Below, piece after piece: positions 9,732 to 23,515 of a DNA stretch of 64,000 nt. How positions within the stretch are numbered: position 1 is the stretch's first letter; each line of letters begins with the position of its first letter. Origin of the DNA: Arabidopsis thaliana (Eukaryota > Streptophyta > Magnoliopsida > Brassicales > Brassicaceae); NCBI RefSeq assembly GCF_000001735.4, contig NC_003074.8, forward strand, positions 4,526,101-4,590,100. Reading direction: 5' to 3'. Under the pieces are notes generated by a model. That model did not search any database and had not been told where the DNA came from. It was given only the letters and a program-made list of their open reading frames with translations. Position numbers and translations under genes: made by a program.

Positions 9732-12700
9732 TGTGTGTATTTAATTTCTTTGTGGCTTGGTTTTTGTTTGAATGAACGTAGATCATGTCAAATTTATAGG
9801 CAAAGGACGAGGGCAAACCTGTCAATATCGAGATTTGAATATTATATTTGATAATAAAGTTTTTAATTTTTTTTTGGCATTAATGTGAAATAATGAATGT
9901 TATACTGCTATAAGTGAAGAAAAAATAATACTGACATAAGTCAGACTCAGACATCTATAAAAGTTGTTTCCACAATATTCGTAAATTTTCACTAAAAATT
10001 AGAAATATTATACTGTATTTTGTTGTTTCTATTGGTGATCAACTGAAGGAGTTTGTGCTGGTTTTTCAATGTCATATGACTATATGTATAAAACTGAAGG
10101 AACAAAAGTTAATATAAGAATTCGTATTGAAAAGTTGTACACCTTTTCTTTCTAACGGCTAAAAAGTTGTACATTTTTAGAAGTATCTAAATTTTTTGTC
10201 ATGTCAAATTTACAAAGTACAGATGAAATATTTACAATTAATAGCGTTTTTTTTTGTTTACATGATAAAGATAAGAGTGTTGTTATACATGTAACTTGTA
10301 AGTTATTTGTAAGAATATGTTTTACTTGCTCGAGTCTGAATGTGTTTTTATCCCATTAAGTCAAGTATTTTATGCTTTCATTGGCAAAAAAGTCAGGTTC
10401 AATATATGCTTATGCGAGTCTAAATCTCGAGTATAACTTGTTTTTTTGATAATACTATATACTATAAAACTAATAAAACTACGAATTTGATATTTTTACA
10501 CGTCAAGATTTCAACCAGAGTTAATAAAGAACGTGTCTGGACTCTCCACCATCCGGACATACACGAGGCGTGGAGATTAAACAATGCATTGCGAAATGAA
10601 AAAGAGCAATTGAATATATATTTGAATATTATAGTGGAAAAGTCAAAATTTGGACTCTACCTTTGTCCCTTTTGTAGTAGTATCCTGCTTTACTTTTTTA
10701 TACGACTGTCTTATCTTTTGACATAACAAAAACAGACCTTACCCGTTACAGCGTTGTAAGCTCCAAACCAGTATCATTGACCTTGTATGATATACTTTCT
10801 TCACCAATCCGCTTCTCCTTTCTTTTCTTTTTTTATAACCAAGAATACTTTATTTAGTCATGTGCATGTTCTAAACACATGGTTGATATCGAAGCTATAC
10901 AATTGAAATGACATAATATGCGACAAGTTTAAGACCTATTACAATTTTTTTATTTTGTTTTATCAACAGAAAAATTATATCGGAATTATTGAATTTCAGA
11001 CCACCATGTGTTAATTAATCCGATGATAAATGATTTTTAAAGAAAATAGTTGGCAACTCTCGATCGTATCCAATTCATATCCTAATTTTTTAAGCTTAAC
11101 TATAAATCTCACCATAACGAGAACAATATAACGATTTTAAAATTGGCGTGTTGTATTAATATACAGGTATCACCATGTGGAAGTCTAGATAATTGTTTAA
11201 TATTGACGGAAAAATCGCAAGCTATTTTGCGTCTTTTGTGATACATATTTAAAATATTTGTTGGGACTTGGGGTCAAATATTTGAAACAGAAAGAAGGAA
11301 AGAATCGAACTGGATAGTGAAGAAGACCCACACCATGTTTATGGTCTTTATTATATAAAAATTCGCATACAGGAAAATCAATTCACACAAAGAAGAATGA
11401 CATTTTGTTATCAAGCTCTTTCACACTTAACAACTAACAAGCTCGTATACTTGTACTTGTTACATATAGATTACCCAAGTATCAGGGCATCAAAGTTGAC
11501 TACATTTCCGTTCGTTTCAATAAAATTCTACACAAGTAAGCTATAAAGTGTAAAAGGTGTTTCAAATAGTAATTAGTAAAATAACTTTATTAGATGTGGG
11601 AGAATTTTATTTTTTCGTAAATGGATAATAACAAAGGAGACATTCCATTTTCAGCGACAACCCTCACGAGATAAGATTGTGAGAAAAAATTTAGGTCTTC
11701 GAATGAAAACTCTTGAATTTTCCACATCATTCATATGTTTTCTTTACTGTTATTGCCAATAGGTCCTTACTCTGATAACTAATATGGAAAGTTTTTGGCT
11801 GACTTCATAATATTATTCTTTCTAAAAAATTCATTTTTCTAACCTTTTTCCGTCAACAATTTCCTAACATCTTTTTCAACAATTAATGGACCTTTTTTTG
11901 TATCATTGTGTGTACATATTCCCATAACTAGACATCAACACAAACATACACATGAGGACAATAAATGACAAAAAAAAGTCAGATCGACCAATTTTATCAT
12001 CCGGATTTTGATACCATAATGGATAATCTTGATACAATATTGAGTCGATATAAAAAGAAATCATACTCATTTATAATTTATTATTATAAAATGACGTCTC
12101 ATATCGGATTTATGTGATATGATGATGATACAAGTATATTATATGAACGGACCTGTTGAGATTTTGTTTGACTTTTTTTTTATATCAAAAATAGTCAAAC
12201 ATTTAACACATTTGTAAAAACGTCATCGTTTCTTTCCTGCGTACATAATCTTTTAATGGGCCTTTCCAAATTTGCGGGGCAGGTATCTTTGTATCAAATT
12301 GGAAGTTCTTACCAAACAAAAAAAAAGAAAAGGAAATTACACATAATTGGCCCACTGGCCCCACTCTAATGTAACGACGCCGTTCTATATCTCATAGTCA
12401 TTGGGGAGAGACGACGCCGTACAAGCAAAAGACGAAGCCAGCACCGACGCAGAGAAGAAAAAGGAAACCCTAATTTTCATTTTGTCTGATCTTTTTCTTC
12501 TTCAAAGGGTTTTCGCTTTTCCATCACGTCACTGGTAAATTCCTCTGTTCTTATCATCCCTACAGGTTAGAGAAGAAGCAACGCCTCCTTTTATAGGTAA
12601 CAAAAAAGGGATTGTTTTTGCCATAAGTGCAAAATATTTAGCCAATCAAAAGCCTCAAAATTTTTACACTTTTAATTAAAACGGTGCCGTTTCTCTCAGG

Positions 12701-12778
12701 AACCTCTTTCGGTCGGACGAGAAAGCCAAAAACGTAGCAAAACATCGATCCTCCGAGTCCGAGATTCAGGAATTGGTA
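9732..12778. promoter_or_regulatory. Long intergenic region with divergent promoters
   Basis: About 3 kb between the CWINV1 start (minus) and the hydrolase start (plus). It is AT-rich, with no ORF resembling a protein family. A 79-residue frame at 10487-10726 looks like chance. Towards the right end there are ACGACGCCGT-type elements at 12373-12384 and 12411-12420 and an inverted AAACGGTGCCGTTT at 12678-12692, within a GC-richer stretch that should hold the hydrolase promoter and leader. The first few hundred bases hold the CWINV1 promoter. Confidence 0.45.
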
Positions 12779-15266
12779 ATGGCGGCTATGTCAGCGGTTC
12801 TGTCTCTGGGTTTAGGAACACTCCGCCCTTCGCATCGTTCCTTGTCCTGTTTCGATTCCCTCCGGCACCACCAGACATCTTTTCTCCGTTGCCACCAAAG
12901 TCTCATCTCTAGAAATACGACGAGGTCTCCGCTCAACAAGATTCTTCAGGCTTGCCTTCAATCCAGTGGGTATATCTATTCTTCTCCGCCTCAATTCCTT
13001 CTAATTGCAAATACCTCTGATTCATTTGATGTGATTTACTTCCTCGGTGTGCACTAGATTTGACTTTATAAATCATAATCTCGAATTCAGGCTTTATATG
13101 CTTCTTTGTGTAGCATTCAATCTTGTAATAGATTGTGTTTTGACACTCACTAATTGGTAGTTACTTAAATGATGTGATCAAATGTTTGACTATGTCTGTT
13201 GTGTTTTATTAGATTCTGCAAATGGTGATGCTTTGGTGTCATCATCCGATGAAAGTTCTGAGATTGTATTTATGGGTACCGGAACCAGTGAAGGGATTCC
13301 TCGTGTCAGCTGCCTCACTAATCCTTTGAAAACATGTTCGGTACATTTTCGCCTTTGTTTGTTCTTTTATTATGATTCATCTTCGGTTTCAATACAATCA
13401 TCCCATTGAGAAAAATATCCATTTTGATTCTCTAAGGTATGCACAAAAGCAACAGAACCAGGAAACAGAAATAGGAGACTTAACACCAGCATTCTTGTTC
13501 GGTACATTAGACCATCCGGAACAAGTAACATCCTCATTGATTGTGGCAAGTAAGTGCTATGAGATTAGTAATGTAGATGTCATTCTATTTATCACCTTTT
13601 TTTTTGTATGACATTTACCATGGAGCATCTCACATTCATGTTGGTTATTGTATGCTGACTTTTTAACTCCTTTGGCTTGGCAGGTTCTTCTACCATAGTG
13701 CCCTTCGATGGTTTCCCACCTTCGGGTTAGTTTTTTTTCCATCAACCACTAAGGAGTTGTCAAAAATTGATTTTCATAAGATTTTTTGGAATACCCTATT
13801 AGATTTTGATGCTTCTTACATGACTTGTTATTTTTTGTTATACTGTGAATTCTCTCTTTATCACTGGTTGCTTCTAAAAATGCTGTCACACTTTGATTGT
13901 TTTATTGTTGATTCTACGGTCATCTCCATAATTCCTAGTTGTGTTTTTTCTTGTCAGGCTAAGAACACTTGATGCAGTTGTAATTACTCATTCTCATGCT
14001 GACGCAATTGGAGGTCTCTGAAACTGACAAGTTAAATCTTGCCCATCCATCATTTTCTTGTTTCATGTTTCTCTGTCCTGTAAAGTCATGTGTTGACTCC
14101 TTAATTGAAGTCTTCTTCTCCGTTGTTTTGTATTTTGCGCTCCAGGTCTTGATGATCTTCGTGATTGGACAAACAATGTCCAACCTCACATTCCAATTTA
14201 CACTGCTATACGTGATCTCGAGGTTTACCTGTTTTCCAACACTCCAAAATATTTCCCAATGCTATTTCAGTAGCTAAAGGCTCTCCACCATGACATGTGA
14301 ATCTCAGGTGATGAAGAAGACCCATTATTACTTGGTTGATACAAGTGTCATCATACCCGGAGCTGCAGTCTCAGAGTTGGAGTTTAAAGTCATACACGAG
14401 GACCAGCCATTTGTGGTAAACGATCTGAAGGTAACATCTATCTCTAGCTTATAATCATCAAAACTACTATGCTCAGTAATAATCTTGGCGTTGTCTTATG
14501 CATGAATTGGATGTTTTTAACTGTTTCAGATCACCCCATTACCTGTATGGCATGGAAGTAACTACCGTTCCCTTGGTTTCCGCTTTGGTAATGTCTGCTA
14601 CATAAGGTAAACAAACACACACTTCCCTCTACCATTTCTGTACCAGACTTTGTTCATGAATATCTGAGTCTTTAGTTATCGTATTGTAAAATATGCAGCG
14701 ATGTCAGTGACATACCGGAAGAAACCTACCCGCTCCTTAAAGACTGTGATCTCCTAATTATGGTAATCTTCTCAACTATCTCACCTATCGCGCCTATTGT
14801 TCTTTCTTGGACAAAGATAGCTTCTTACCCAAGACACATATCTTCTTCTCTCTAGGATGCTTTGAGGCCTGACCGGTCTTCAGCAACACACTTTGGCCTC
14901 CCAAGGGTATGAGGCTTGCTTTCATTATCCTCCTTATATTTTATTTCCTCTCTCGCAGTTTATTCCCAGTGATCAAAGTAACGTTCTTTCTTCCTTCCTT
15001 CAGGCGTTAGAGGAAGTTCGGAAAATCAAACCAAAAAGAACCCTTTTCACCGGTACAATCTGCTAAACTTTCATATTGAATATTTTTATCTAAGATTGTG
15101 ATAAAACATAAAAGTGTATATATATCCTTTTCTCGCTCTAAATGAAGGAATGATGCATTTGATGGACCACGAGAAGGTGAGCGAAGAACTGGAGAAACTT
15201 AGGAACACAGAAGGCCTCGATGTCCAACTGAGCTACGATGGTCTTCGTGTACCAATCTCAATTTAA
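12779..15266 (+). CDS. PhnP-like metallo-beta-lactamase-fold hydrolase
   Basis: Twelve exons join in frame: 12779-12965, 13213-13340, 13437-13549, 13684-13725, 13958-14013, 14146-14222, 14308-14430, 14530-14606, 14699-14762, 14856-14906, 15004-15052 and 15148-15266, giving 361 residues. The first ~60 residues are Ser/Arg-rich and could be an organellar transit peptide (inference). The domain begins with VFMGTGTSEGIPRVSC and has CSVC, LIDCG, the metal-binding THSHADAIGGLDDLR, LPVWHG, SDVS and a C-terminal MHLMDHEK. This fits the PhnP/YcbX-type branch of the MBL fold, whose members act on phosphodiesters or related small substrates. The actual substrate is unknown. HADA in place of HADH is, as I recall, normal for the eukaryotic branch. 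By order this is At3g13800. Confidence is high in the fold and low in the substrate. Confidence 0.9.
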
Positions 15267-18200
15267 CTCGGTTTATTCCTTTTTTCCCTGGTATAACCGG
15301 TTTATAATTATATACATAAAATAAATTTCCTTTTTTGTAATGACCTGTTATATGTGCACAAAGCCACCTAGAAAATTTTCAATGTAAGCGTTTTGGTTAT
15401 AAGCTTTGGTTTTTCGCAAACCGGGTTAAATAAATGGCTGAAATCAGTCTGGTTCGATTGGGGACCACAGAAACGGTGACGTTTTTAATAGAGACAGTGG
15501 CAAGAGGAAGCACAGAAACAGAAAACACGGGAACGGATGTGTTCATAAGGGCGTCTGCCAAGTCGGCGACCAGATTGCATGGCTTTGTTCTGGTTACAAT
15601 TCAATTATCTCATGACACGTGTCTCTGTCGGTCCGGTATGGTCCCCTCGACCGGTCGCTTTCACGCGTGTCTATTACCGAAGTTGACATTAGAGTAGAGG
15701 ATTCCCTCGAAATTGCATTATCCCTTCTCATTAACAAAAATAATAATTGAGTTTTATGTCTTTCTTTTGAAAGTTCAAGATTTGTAGCTATTAGAGTTTG
15801 GCTGTAGAACTATTTAACGTGTAATGAAAAACTAGTTAAAAAATAATAATTGAGGCTATGCATGTTACTAATGTAAGAGATAGAAAACGACGTCGGCGAG
15901 AGAAAAAAAAAACTATATGAAAAGTTAGGTGCGACTGTTAAAGAAATTAAACTTTACTATTATGGGGTTAATCATTAAGTATTGTATTTAATTTAATTGT
16001 TGAATTGAAAAACTAGATGGGGTCCATGTGTTAGCTCAATCATTTTCATAAACAAAGTGGCCCTACTATTTTTCCTCATATATGTTGTATAATTTATGCT
16101 CCGCTCGTGAACTCGCTGTGACTTATTGACTCTCCTACACTGTTTTACTCACGAACCTTTCAGACTTTAAATTATGAAAAAATGAATAATTTTTTGTTCA
16201 AGACCTTCATTTCGTAAACGAACAATGGTTCTTACTTCTTAGTTGAATCAGATATGTTCTATATCATAATCCAGTCCTCATTAGAATCATTCAAACTTGT
16301 TAACACATTCTAGATTTCTTAATGATCTAGAAAATGTTGTTTATGTGGTGTCAGAATATGATATTTGTTACTCCATGCATAGCTGACATGGAGACAGAGA
16401 CGTGTAATCTTTTTATAGACCCATAATTTCAGGACAGTTGAATAAAAATATTATACACATTGCCTTCCCAGCTCCCTAGTTTCATCTAAATTCATATTTT
16501 ATTTTCATGTCAGCCTTACTGTTTTGCTTCTATTTTTCGACTTAAAATTTAGAAAATTCTCCGTATATGTGATTCTGAAGATTTAAGCTAAACCATATGA
16601 CCTAGAGTTTGTGTGATCTATACGAGGCACATTAGTTCTTACTATCACCTAATTAGGTTATATTCAAATTTCAAATAAACATTACTACTTTTGATAACAC
16701 ATTTAATTAGATTAATGGGTTTCTTATAAAGTTAGTTTTAATGTGTGGGGTGAGCTGGTGTTTCATATTGGGTAGAGGATCGGACAAATCACATTAAGAA
16801 AAAGCTAAAATAATTGTGGGATAAAACAAGAACAAGACAAAAGGCGAAACATTTTATATTGTTCTATTTTCTTTATGAGAAAAAAATATCTTTTCAGACA
16901 ATCCAATTAACTGTTGATGAAAACATGCTGTTTATGATTCAGATTACCTTTAAATGTAAGAATTACTCTAAAGTACTTTTGTTTAGAAAATAACTTAATT
17001 AGGTAAATGGTCTTGGCAGTTTGTATCTAAATGCAAACGCAATTAATTAGATATGACGGCGGGAAACGTGTAGAGAATTTTCTAGCAGTAGCACCTTACT
17101 AGGATCTGTAAATTTACTTGATAGTTGATCAGTGATCACAAAGCTGGAAGTGCAATATCTTAAGACAAGTTAAATAGAGTTTTAGGTAAAGAAGCACATA
17201 GTGTGTTGACAAAAGAGTCAACTATTTATATGTTTATAGATAATATTATGTTTTTGGTCTTCATCATTCACTATCTTCTCATGTCATATCAAATAAGAAT
17301 ACAAATAATATTAATTAAATTATTTATGACAAAAAAGTATTAATTAAATTATTCTTTGATATATTGCCTGGGTTTTATTGGCTCGACGGCCTTTAGAACG
17401 TCGAAAATTTTCCACTTCTCTATCAATCATTTTCCGAAGTAATTTACTTTCAACTTTTGTAGCATACAAACATCTTTTGGTCATTTCATATCCATTTACC
17501 ATTATGTGTATAATCTTCTAGTATTCTGTCTTTGGGTCATAAAGTAAGTTAGGGCATGCAGCACTGACAAATGATTAATCCATTTAAATTCTTTTCTTTT
17601 TTTTTGTTAAAAAATTAAATTCTTTTCATCAATCCATTTAATGCAAAGTCTCTCATTTTTTATTTTAACATGAAAAGCATCAAAATCGAAAAGAAAAAAA
17701 CAAAGATACAAGAGAAAAGTTACCTTTTTTGCGCAAAACCTCAAATATAATCAATGACTCAATCATAGCTTAGTTCTGTAAATGACAGTGTAAAGCTGTA
17801 AAAATACTAATCTCAACCTAAAAGCTAGTTCAATTTAAATGAGAAATCATATAATTAATTAAGTTCACTAAGTTTGGTCGGCAATTATTATAGTGGACCA
17901 TAAATAAGTATTTATGTCACATATGTTTTTGTGTGTCACATAAAGTAGTAGTTCTGATTCATGAAGAGTAAGAAAAATAGTGAAATAATATATCTACTGC
18001 TTATCGAGAAACGTAAGAAAAATAAAAACTATAGTTTTAATTCATTGCAAAGACGACCTCTTTCTGCAAGCTTTCCACAGAGCTTGTGAGAAAGTTATAT
18101 TTATCTTTTTGCCACCGTTTTTTACGAAAACTAAAATATTATGGATTTTTGTTTTTAATACGGAAAACAAAGTGTGCAGGTAATGATAAAGAAAGGACAG

Positions 18201-18840
18201 ATTGCTAAGAAGAAAATACTTTTTTTTTTTTTTAAAGAGCAGAAAATGCCAGTTTTTCTTAGCGGTAGGGTTCTTTTTTTTTTGTCAATTATTTTATTTC
18301 ATTTTTGAATTTTCGGTTTCAAATACTCAGAGAGATAGGAAGATAATATAATTTCTCTTGTCCACAATCTCTCTCTTTCTCCCCTCTCTCTCTACTTCTA
18401 GGTATATTGGAGATTTCTTCCATCTTTTGTTTTCTTTTGTAGTTTAATTTCTCAACTTCTTGTTCATGTTCTGTGTAGTAATTTGTTGCTACCTTTTATT
18501 TTGTTTTCTGTGAGATTATTTCGTGTTGATTTCAAACTTGAACAAGAAAAGTGGATAGATATTGTCTCTTGGGTTGAAGCCAAAGAAGGAAATGATAATA
18601 TATACATACACACACACACACACAAAAATCAAAGAAGGAAGTTTTATAGGATTATATATATAGCTAGAGAGTCTCATTTCTTGTATGTTTCTGTTTAATC
18701 TTCTCTTTTGTCTCCTTTTTTTATCAGTATATGTCTGTATGTATTTATATATATAGATCTGAATATAGTTTGTCGATTTCTAACTTATTTCGCCTCTTCT
18801 TATTCTTTTGTTTTTTGCTTTAAGTTTTTTTTTTTGTGTG
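15267..18840. promoter_or_regulatory. IDD11 upstream region, including 5' leader
   Basis: About 3.6 kb without a supported gene. A GC-richer patch at 15430-15700 stands out from the AT-rich surroundings. It carries a palindromic G-box GACACGTGTC at 15613-15622 and an ACGCGT core near 15663. The rest is AT-rich. The last 480 bases look like a 5' leader: a CT-rich tract at 18368-18394, small upstream ORFs at 18466-18513 and 18592-18663, and an (AC)n run at 18607-18624. A leader intron is possible because GT and AG sites are present, but I could not prove one. Confidence 0.4.
18607..18624. repeat. (AC)n microsatellite in the IDD11 leader
   Basis: An alternating CA run within the presumed 5' leader of IDD11. 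It lies inside the second upstream ORF (18592-18663), so length changes here would alter that ORF's reading. Confidence 0.8.
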
Positions 18841-21200
18841 ATGATGAACAAAGACATGTTACTTCACCAGCATCAGCAACCACAACAAGACGAGAATATG
18901 TCGAATCTAACATCAGCTTCCGGGGATCAAGCAAGTGTCTCTTCAGGAAATATAACTGAAGCAAGTGGTTCTAATTACTTCCCTCATCATCAGCAACAGC
19001 AAGAACAACAACAACAACAGTTAGTTGTTCCAGATTCGCAGACTCAAAAGAAGAGGAGAAACCAACCAGGGAATCCAGGTTTGTGTGAAAAGAATACAAA
19101 AACTTTCATGCTCTTGGACTGATTCATTATTCCAATTATTTGATACAGTCACCTTCTTGGAAATTCTGTGTCTTCTCCCGAAAAGAATATTCTTTTTACC
19201 CTTTTTGTTCTCTTTATCATCCTCTATTCCAAAACAAAGAAAAATAAAACCAAGACTCAGACTAAAAAGAAAAATTAATAACTTGTTAAAGTATATTTTG
19301 GGCTGTGGTTAGTATAGTTTTGGTTACTATTAAGCATTAATCATTAAAATGTAACTTTATTTAGTGTTTCTTGATTTTTCTAACAATGGTTCAATAATTT
19401 TCTTTTTAAAATTTCAGACCCAGAATCAGAAGTGATAGCTCTATCACCAAAAACACTAATGGCAACAAACAGATTCGTGTGTGAAATCTGCAACAAAGGT
19501 TTTCAAAGAGACCAGAATCTACAGCTTCATAGAAGAGGTCACAATCTGCCATGGAAGCTGAAACAAAGATCCAACAAAGAAGTGATAAGGAAGAAAGTGT
19601 ATGTATGTCCAGAAGCAAGCTGTGTCCACCATGATCCATCTAGAGCTCTCGGTGACTTAACCGGAATCAAGAAGCATTTCTGTAGAAAACATGGTGAGAA
19701 GAAGTGGAAATGTGATAAGTGTTCAAAGAAATATGCTGTTCAATCAGATTGCAAGGCTCATTCTAAGACTTGTGGCACCAAAGAATACAGATGTGACTGT
19801 GGCACTCTCTTTTCTAGGTAACTCTATTCTCCCAAAATCAAACTCTTTTTCGTTTCTCTCTGTTTATTAATTGATTTTAAGAACAAATATAGTAATTACA
19901 TTAATCGATATTGGTGATGAATATGAGATATATGCTGTGGTGTTGTAAGAATTGAAGGGACACATGGTACAAACTTTTCTTTGTTGTGTTATGAGTAATT
20001 TCATTTAATTTGAAAGAGGACAAAAATGGTAGCTCAAAAGAATCTTCATTTATAATATGGAACTAGTTCAGGGTACTTTCTTCATTTCTTTTCATTTCTC
20101 ATAAAAAAAAAGTTATTATGGGTTATTTTTCCTTGCATTAATCATTCGTCTTATAATACACATGTGATTGCAACATGCTTTAGATGGACCACATGACTTT
20201 TAGCTCCTCTTAATTTGTAAAAAGAGAGACTTTTATTCTTTTATTGATTAACATGTTATTGATCACTTCATGGTTTTTTTTTTCTGTGTGGTACAGGAGG
20301 GATAGTTTCATAACTCATAGAGCATTTTGTGAAGCATTGGCTGAAGAGACTGCAAGAGAAGTAGTAATACCACAAAACCAGAATAATAATCAACCAAACC
20401 CTCTTTTGATTCATCAATCTGCTTCTCATCCTCATCACCATCATCAAACACAACCAACCATAAACGTCTCTTCTTCTTCATCTTCCTCCCACAACCACAA
20501 CATCATCAATAGCCTTCACTTCGACACCAACAATGGTAATACTAATAATAGTAACAACAGCAACAACCATCTCCATACATTTCCCATGAAGAAAGAGCAA
20601 CAAAGCAATGACCATATCATGAATTACCACCATAGTATCATCCCTCCTTGGCTTGCTCCTCAGCCTCACGCACTCACATCTTCAAACCCTAACCCTAGTA
20701 ATGGTGGAGGAGGAGGAGGAAGTTTGTTCTCTCTTGCTTCTCCGGCTATGTCAGCCACCGCATTGCTCCAGAAAGCAGCCCAAATGGGCTCTACAAAGAC
20801 ACCTCCTTTACCACCAACCACGGCCTACGAGAGGTCAACTCATAATAACAACCTCACAACGACAATGGCGGCGATGATGACGTCACCATCTGGATTCATC
20901 AGCTCCAACAACAACAATCATGTTTTGTTTCAAGACTACAACGCATCCGGGTTTGATAATCACGGCAGAGAAGAAGCATTCGACGATACATTTGGCGGGT
21001 TCTTGAGAACAAACGAAGTTACAGCCGCCGCAGGATCAGAGAAGAGTACTAAAAGCGGTGGAGGAGAAGGTTTGACGAGAGATTTCTTGGGGCTAAGACC
21101 GTTAATGTCTCATAACGAGATTCTAAGTTTTGCTGGTCTTGGAAGTTGCATAAATAGCTCTGCTTCTGATCAGCTTCATCCAAAGCCTTGGCAGGGTTAG
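18841..21200 (+). CDS. IDD11: INDETERMINATE DOMAIN zinc-finger transcription factor, IDD11
   Basis: A nuclear DNA-binding regulator of the plant IDD (BIRD) family. Three exons: 18841-19078, 19418-19817 and 20297-21200, giving 513 residues. A Gln/His-rich N-terminus leads to the basic KKRRNQPGNPG motif. The ID domain then spans about residues 80-240: a C2H2 finger starting FVCEICNKGF, a second C2H2 (YVCPEASC to HFCRKH), a C2HC finger (WKCDKC to HSKTC) and a last C2HC (YRCDCGTLFSRRDSF to HRAFC) interrupted by intron 2. The long exon 3 is rich in Asn, His and Ser. It carries the two conserved IDD C-terminal motifs, MSATALLQKAAQMGS and GLTRDFLGL, known in the family as contacts for GRAS partners such as SCR and DELLA. 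The start is the first ATG in frame with this domain. The length and gene order support IDD11 (At3g13810). Confidence 0.93.
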
Positions 21201-23515
21201 TTAGGTTTTTTGCTCATAATATATAATATGTGTATATATATTTATATATCTAGTTTTGCATCTTTCTCTTGTTTTGTTCTTCGTTTTATAAATTTATATG
21301 TTGAATGCTCATCAAAGGAGAATCACAGAAATTGTTACGAGTCGTCTTATTCATATTTCTTTTTTTTGGGGGGTTATTTGAAGAAAAAACAAAAACAAAA
21401 GCAAGGTCATGATTAATGGTCAACTGATCATGATTATTGGTCAACTCAAAATTAATATTCTTCGTTATATGATATCACGGGAAAGATTGGCACACTAGCT
21501 AGGTAGGTCAGGAGGTATTTTAATCGACTGTCAAGTGGCTTGATGAGTTCATAATTTTCATTTATTAGGTTCTTTTGATGAAATAAGTATCTCGACCTTA
21601 AATTTTTATCCAAGTCAAAATCTTTTTACTTTTTTCGAAAAGCCAAGATTTTTACTCAAACGTCCGAAGAAATAATGAAATATAAGAAAATGACTATGAA
21701 ATGTGGCACATGAAAAGCAGAGGAGGATATGCATTGGATTCGATCTAAGGGTGGTGACTCATCTTTTGCTTATAAACCTATTTCGAATATTGGTTTTTCT
21801 TATTGGATCTCATCTCACGCAGGCACGTAAATGGGACCCATCAGAAGATAGGGACACATCACGTTTTGCTTGGTGGCATATATTTATCAGTCATGGACAT
21901 AACTTTAAAGATGTTATATTGTTGATACACAGGTTTGCAGCACTTCATCAATTAATATTTTAGACATTGTAAGATATATATATGTCCCGGGATTATTCTA
22001 AAATGAATTCCATTAACATAATTATATATATATATATATTATGCTCCAGTTGATCATATGTAAAGTTTATCTGGCTACAACAAGTTATAATTCTATTATT
22101 TGTAAGGTTTTATTGTTTTGTGTGGTATTCGATCTCTAAAGAATTGTAATTTTCACATGCAATAAAGTGTGGAAAATGATTGAAATAAATGAAGGTGCCT
22201 TCCTGTTTTTGGACGAGGCGGATGTGACATCAATTTCTGTTTATTTATAGCTAAAGTAATATTTATGCATTTGTCATATAGTGTATAAATAATAATTAAA
22301 ATGGAAGAATTTACAACAATAATGAAAAGACCATAAAATATTCATTGGGACACATGATCAGAAAAAGATGGTTTATGATCTAAAAAAGAGAGAGGAATTC
22401 AACTTATAGTTTATAATCAGCATATGATCACAAATGGTAGGTTTTGTTAAAACTTTACAAAATCTGGTCTACTTGAGAAACTTGCAAAAAGAAGGACAGA
22501 AGAAATTGAATTGCAAAGAATAAAAGAGTATCTTGATTCTAAAGATGTGTAATGTCAATTCATATAACCACGTCTGCGAAAAAGGAATAATGACATCTGC
22601 AGTTACATACATTTTTAGGAATTATAGCAGAATAATCATATACCATCATTTTTACGTCTAAAATTTACGGATGTAAAAGGTGTCAACTACAGAGGACCCA
22701 TGAATTTGTCAATATCATGATGGTTTTGGCATTTGTAAGGTTTTGCTTTTTGTCTGATTTTAATGAAGTGATCCCACAATCACTATTAAGTATTTACTTG
22801 CCTTTTTTTTTGCTTGCTTGTCAAAGACAATGACATTTACAAAACCTTTTTTTTTTCGGTTCAAATACAAAACCTTATGCTACACAATAATGCTTGTAAA
22901 AGTTATCAAACTTTGTAACCATTCAATGTTACACATACGAAAAACTGGAACTTTATTACATTCTACGACAAATTACGTAGCAAAGTGATGAAGATGGTGA
23001 CAGCACTAACGTAAGAAGAAAAAGGAACAAGCGAATGCACTCAATTAATTTGTATTGCTCACTTTACTCCATTTTCTACAAAATGGGTTGTCTATCAATG
23101 GGTTGACCTAGTTATTCCAAAGTTGGATTTCAATTGGTTAGTCCTCCTTCTAATGGGTTCGACATGGCCATTTAATTAGACCAAATCATATAAGCCAGTT
23201 TTTGTCAATTCAACGGCCCATTTTTGTAAACATGGAAAGTCTGATTTACAAGATTTTGTTACAGTTGTACTTAACATACAATCTAAGATACGGAATTGAC
23301 CAAGTAATATATCCTACTATATCAATCATTTCCTTTAATTTTGCTTTAGATATTTGACATGAAATTTGAAAAGGTTTGGTGGAGAATATTCTTAAATCGC
23401 AACCAACATTATCTGCCTATTTAAAATCTTACAACCCTATTGCGACCTTTCACATTACACCTAAAAGAAAGAAAAAAACTCCATTTGCAGTTTTGGTTTT
23501 CTGAAATTTAGAAGA
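21201..23515. other. Intergenic region, IDD11 to F-box array
   Basis: About 2.3 kb, AT-rich, with no credible protein-coding gene. An 86-residue frame at 21703-21963 has no recognisable features. It holds the IDD11 3'UTR, a short imperfect direct repeat at 21407-21443 containing two TGGTCAAC units (W-box-like TTGACC on the other strand), an (AT)n run at 22023-22039, and the F-box promoter at the right end. Confidence 0.4.
22023..22039. repeat. (AT)n microsatellite
   Basis: A simple alternating TA run in intergenic DNA. It has no evident function. Confidence 0.75.

Noticed and set aside
10487-10726. 79-codon ORF upstream of CWINV1
   Set aside because: AT-rich, no domain, no splice or promoter context; consistent with chance.
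12773-12778. Extension of the hydrolase start to 12773
   Set aside because: It would use TTG. Plant nuclear genes start at ATG, and the ATG at 12779 fits.
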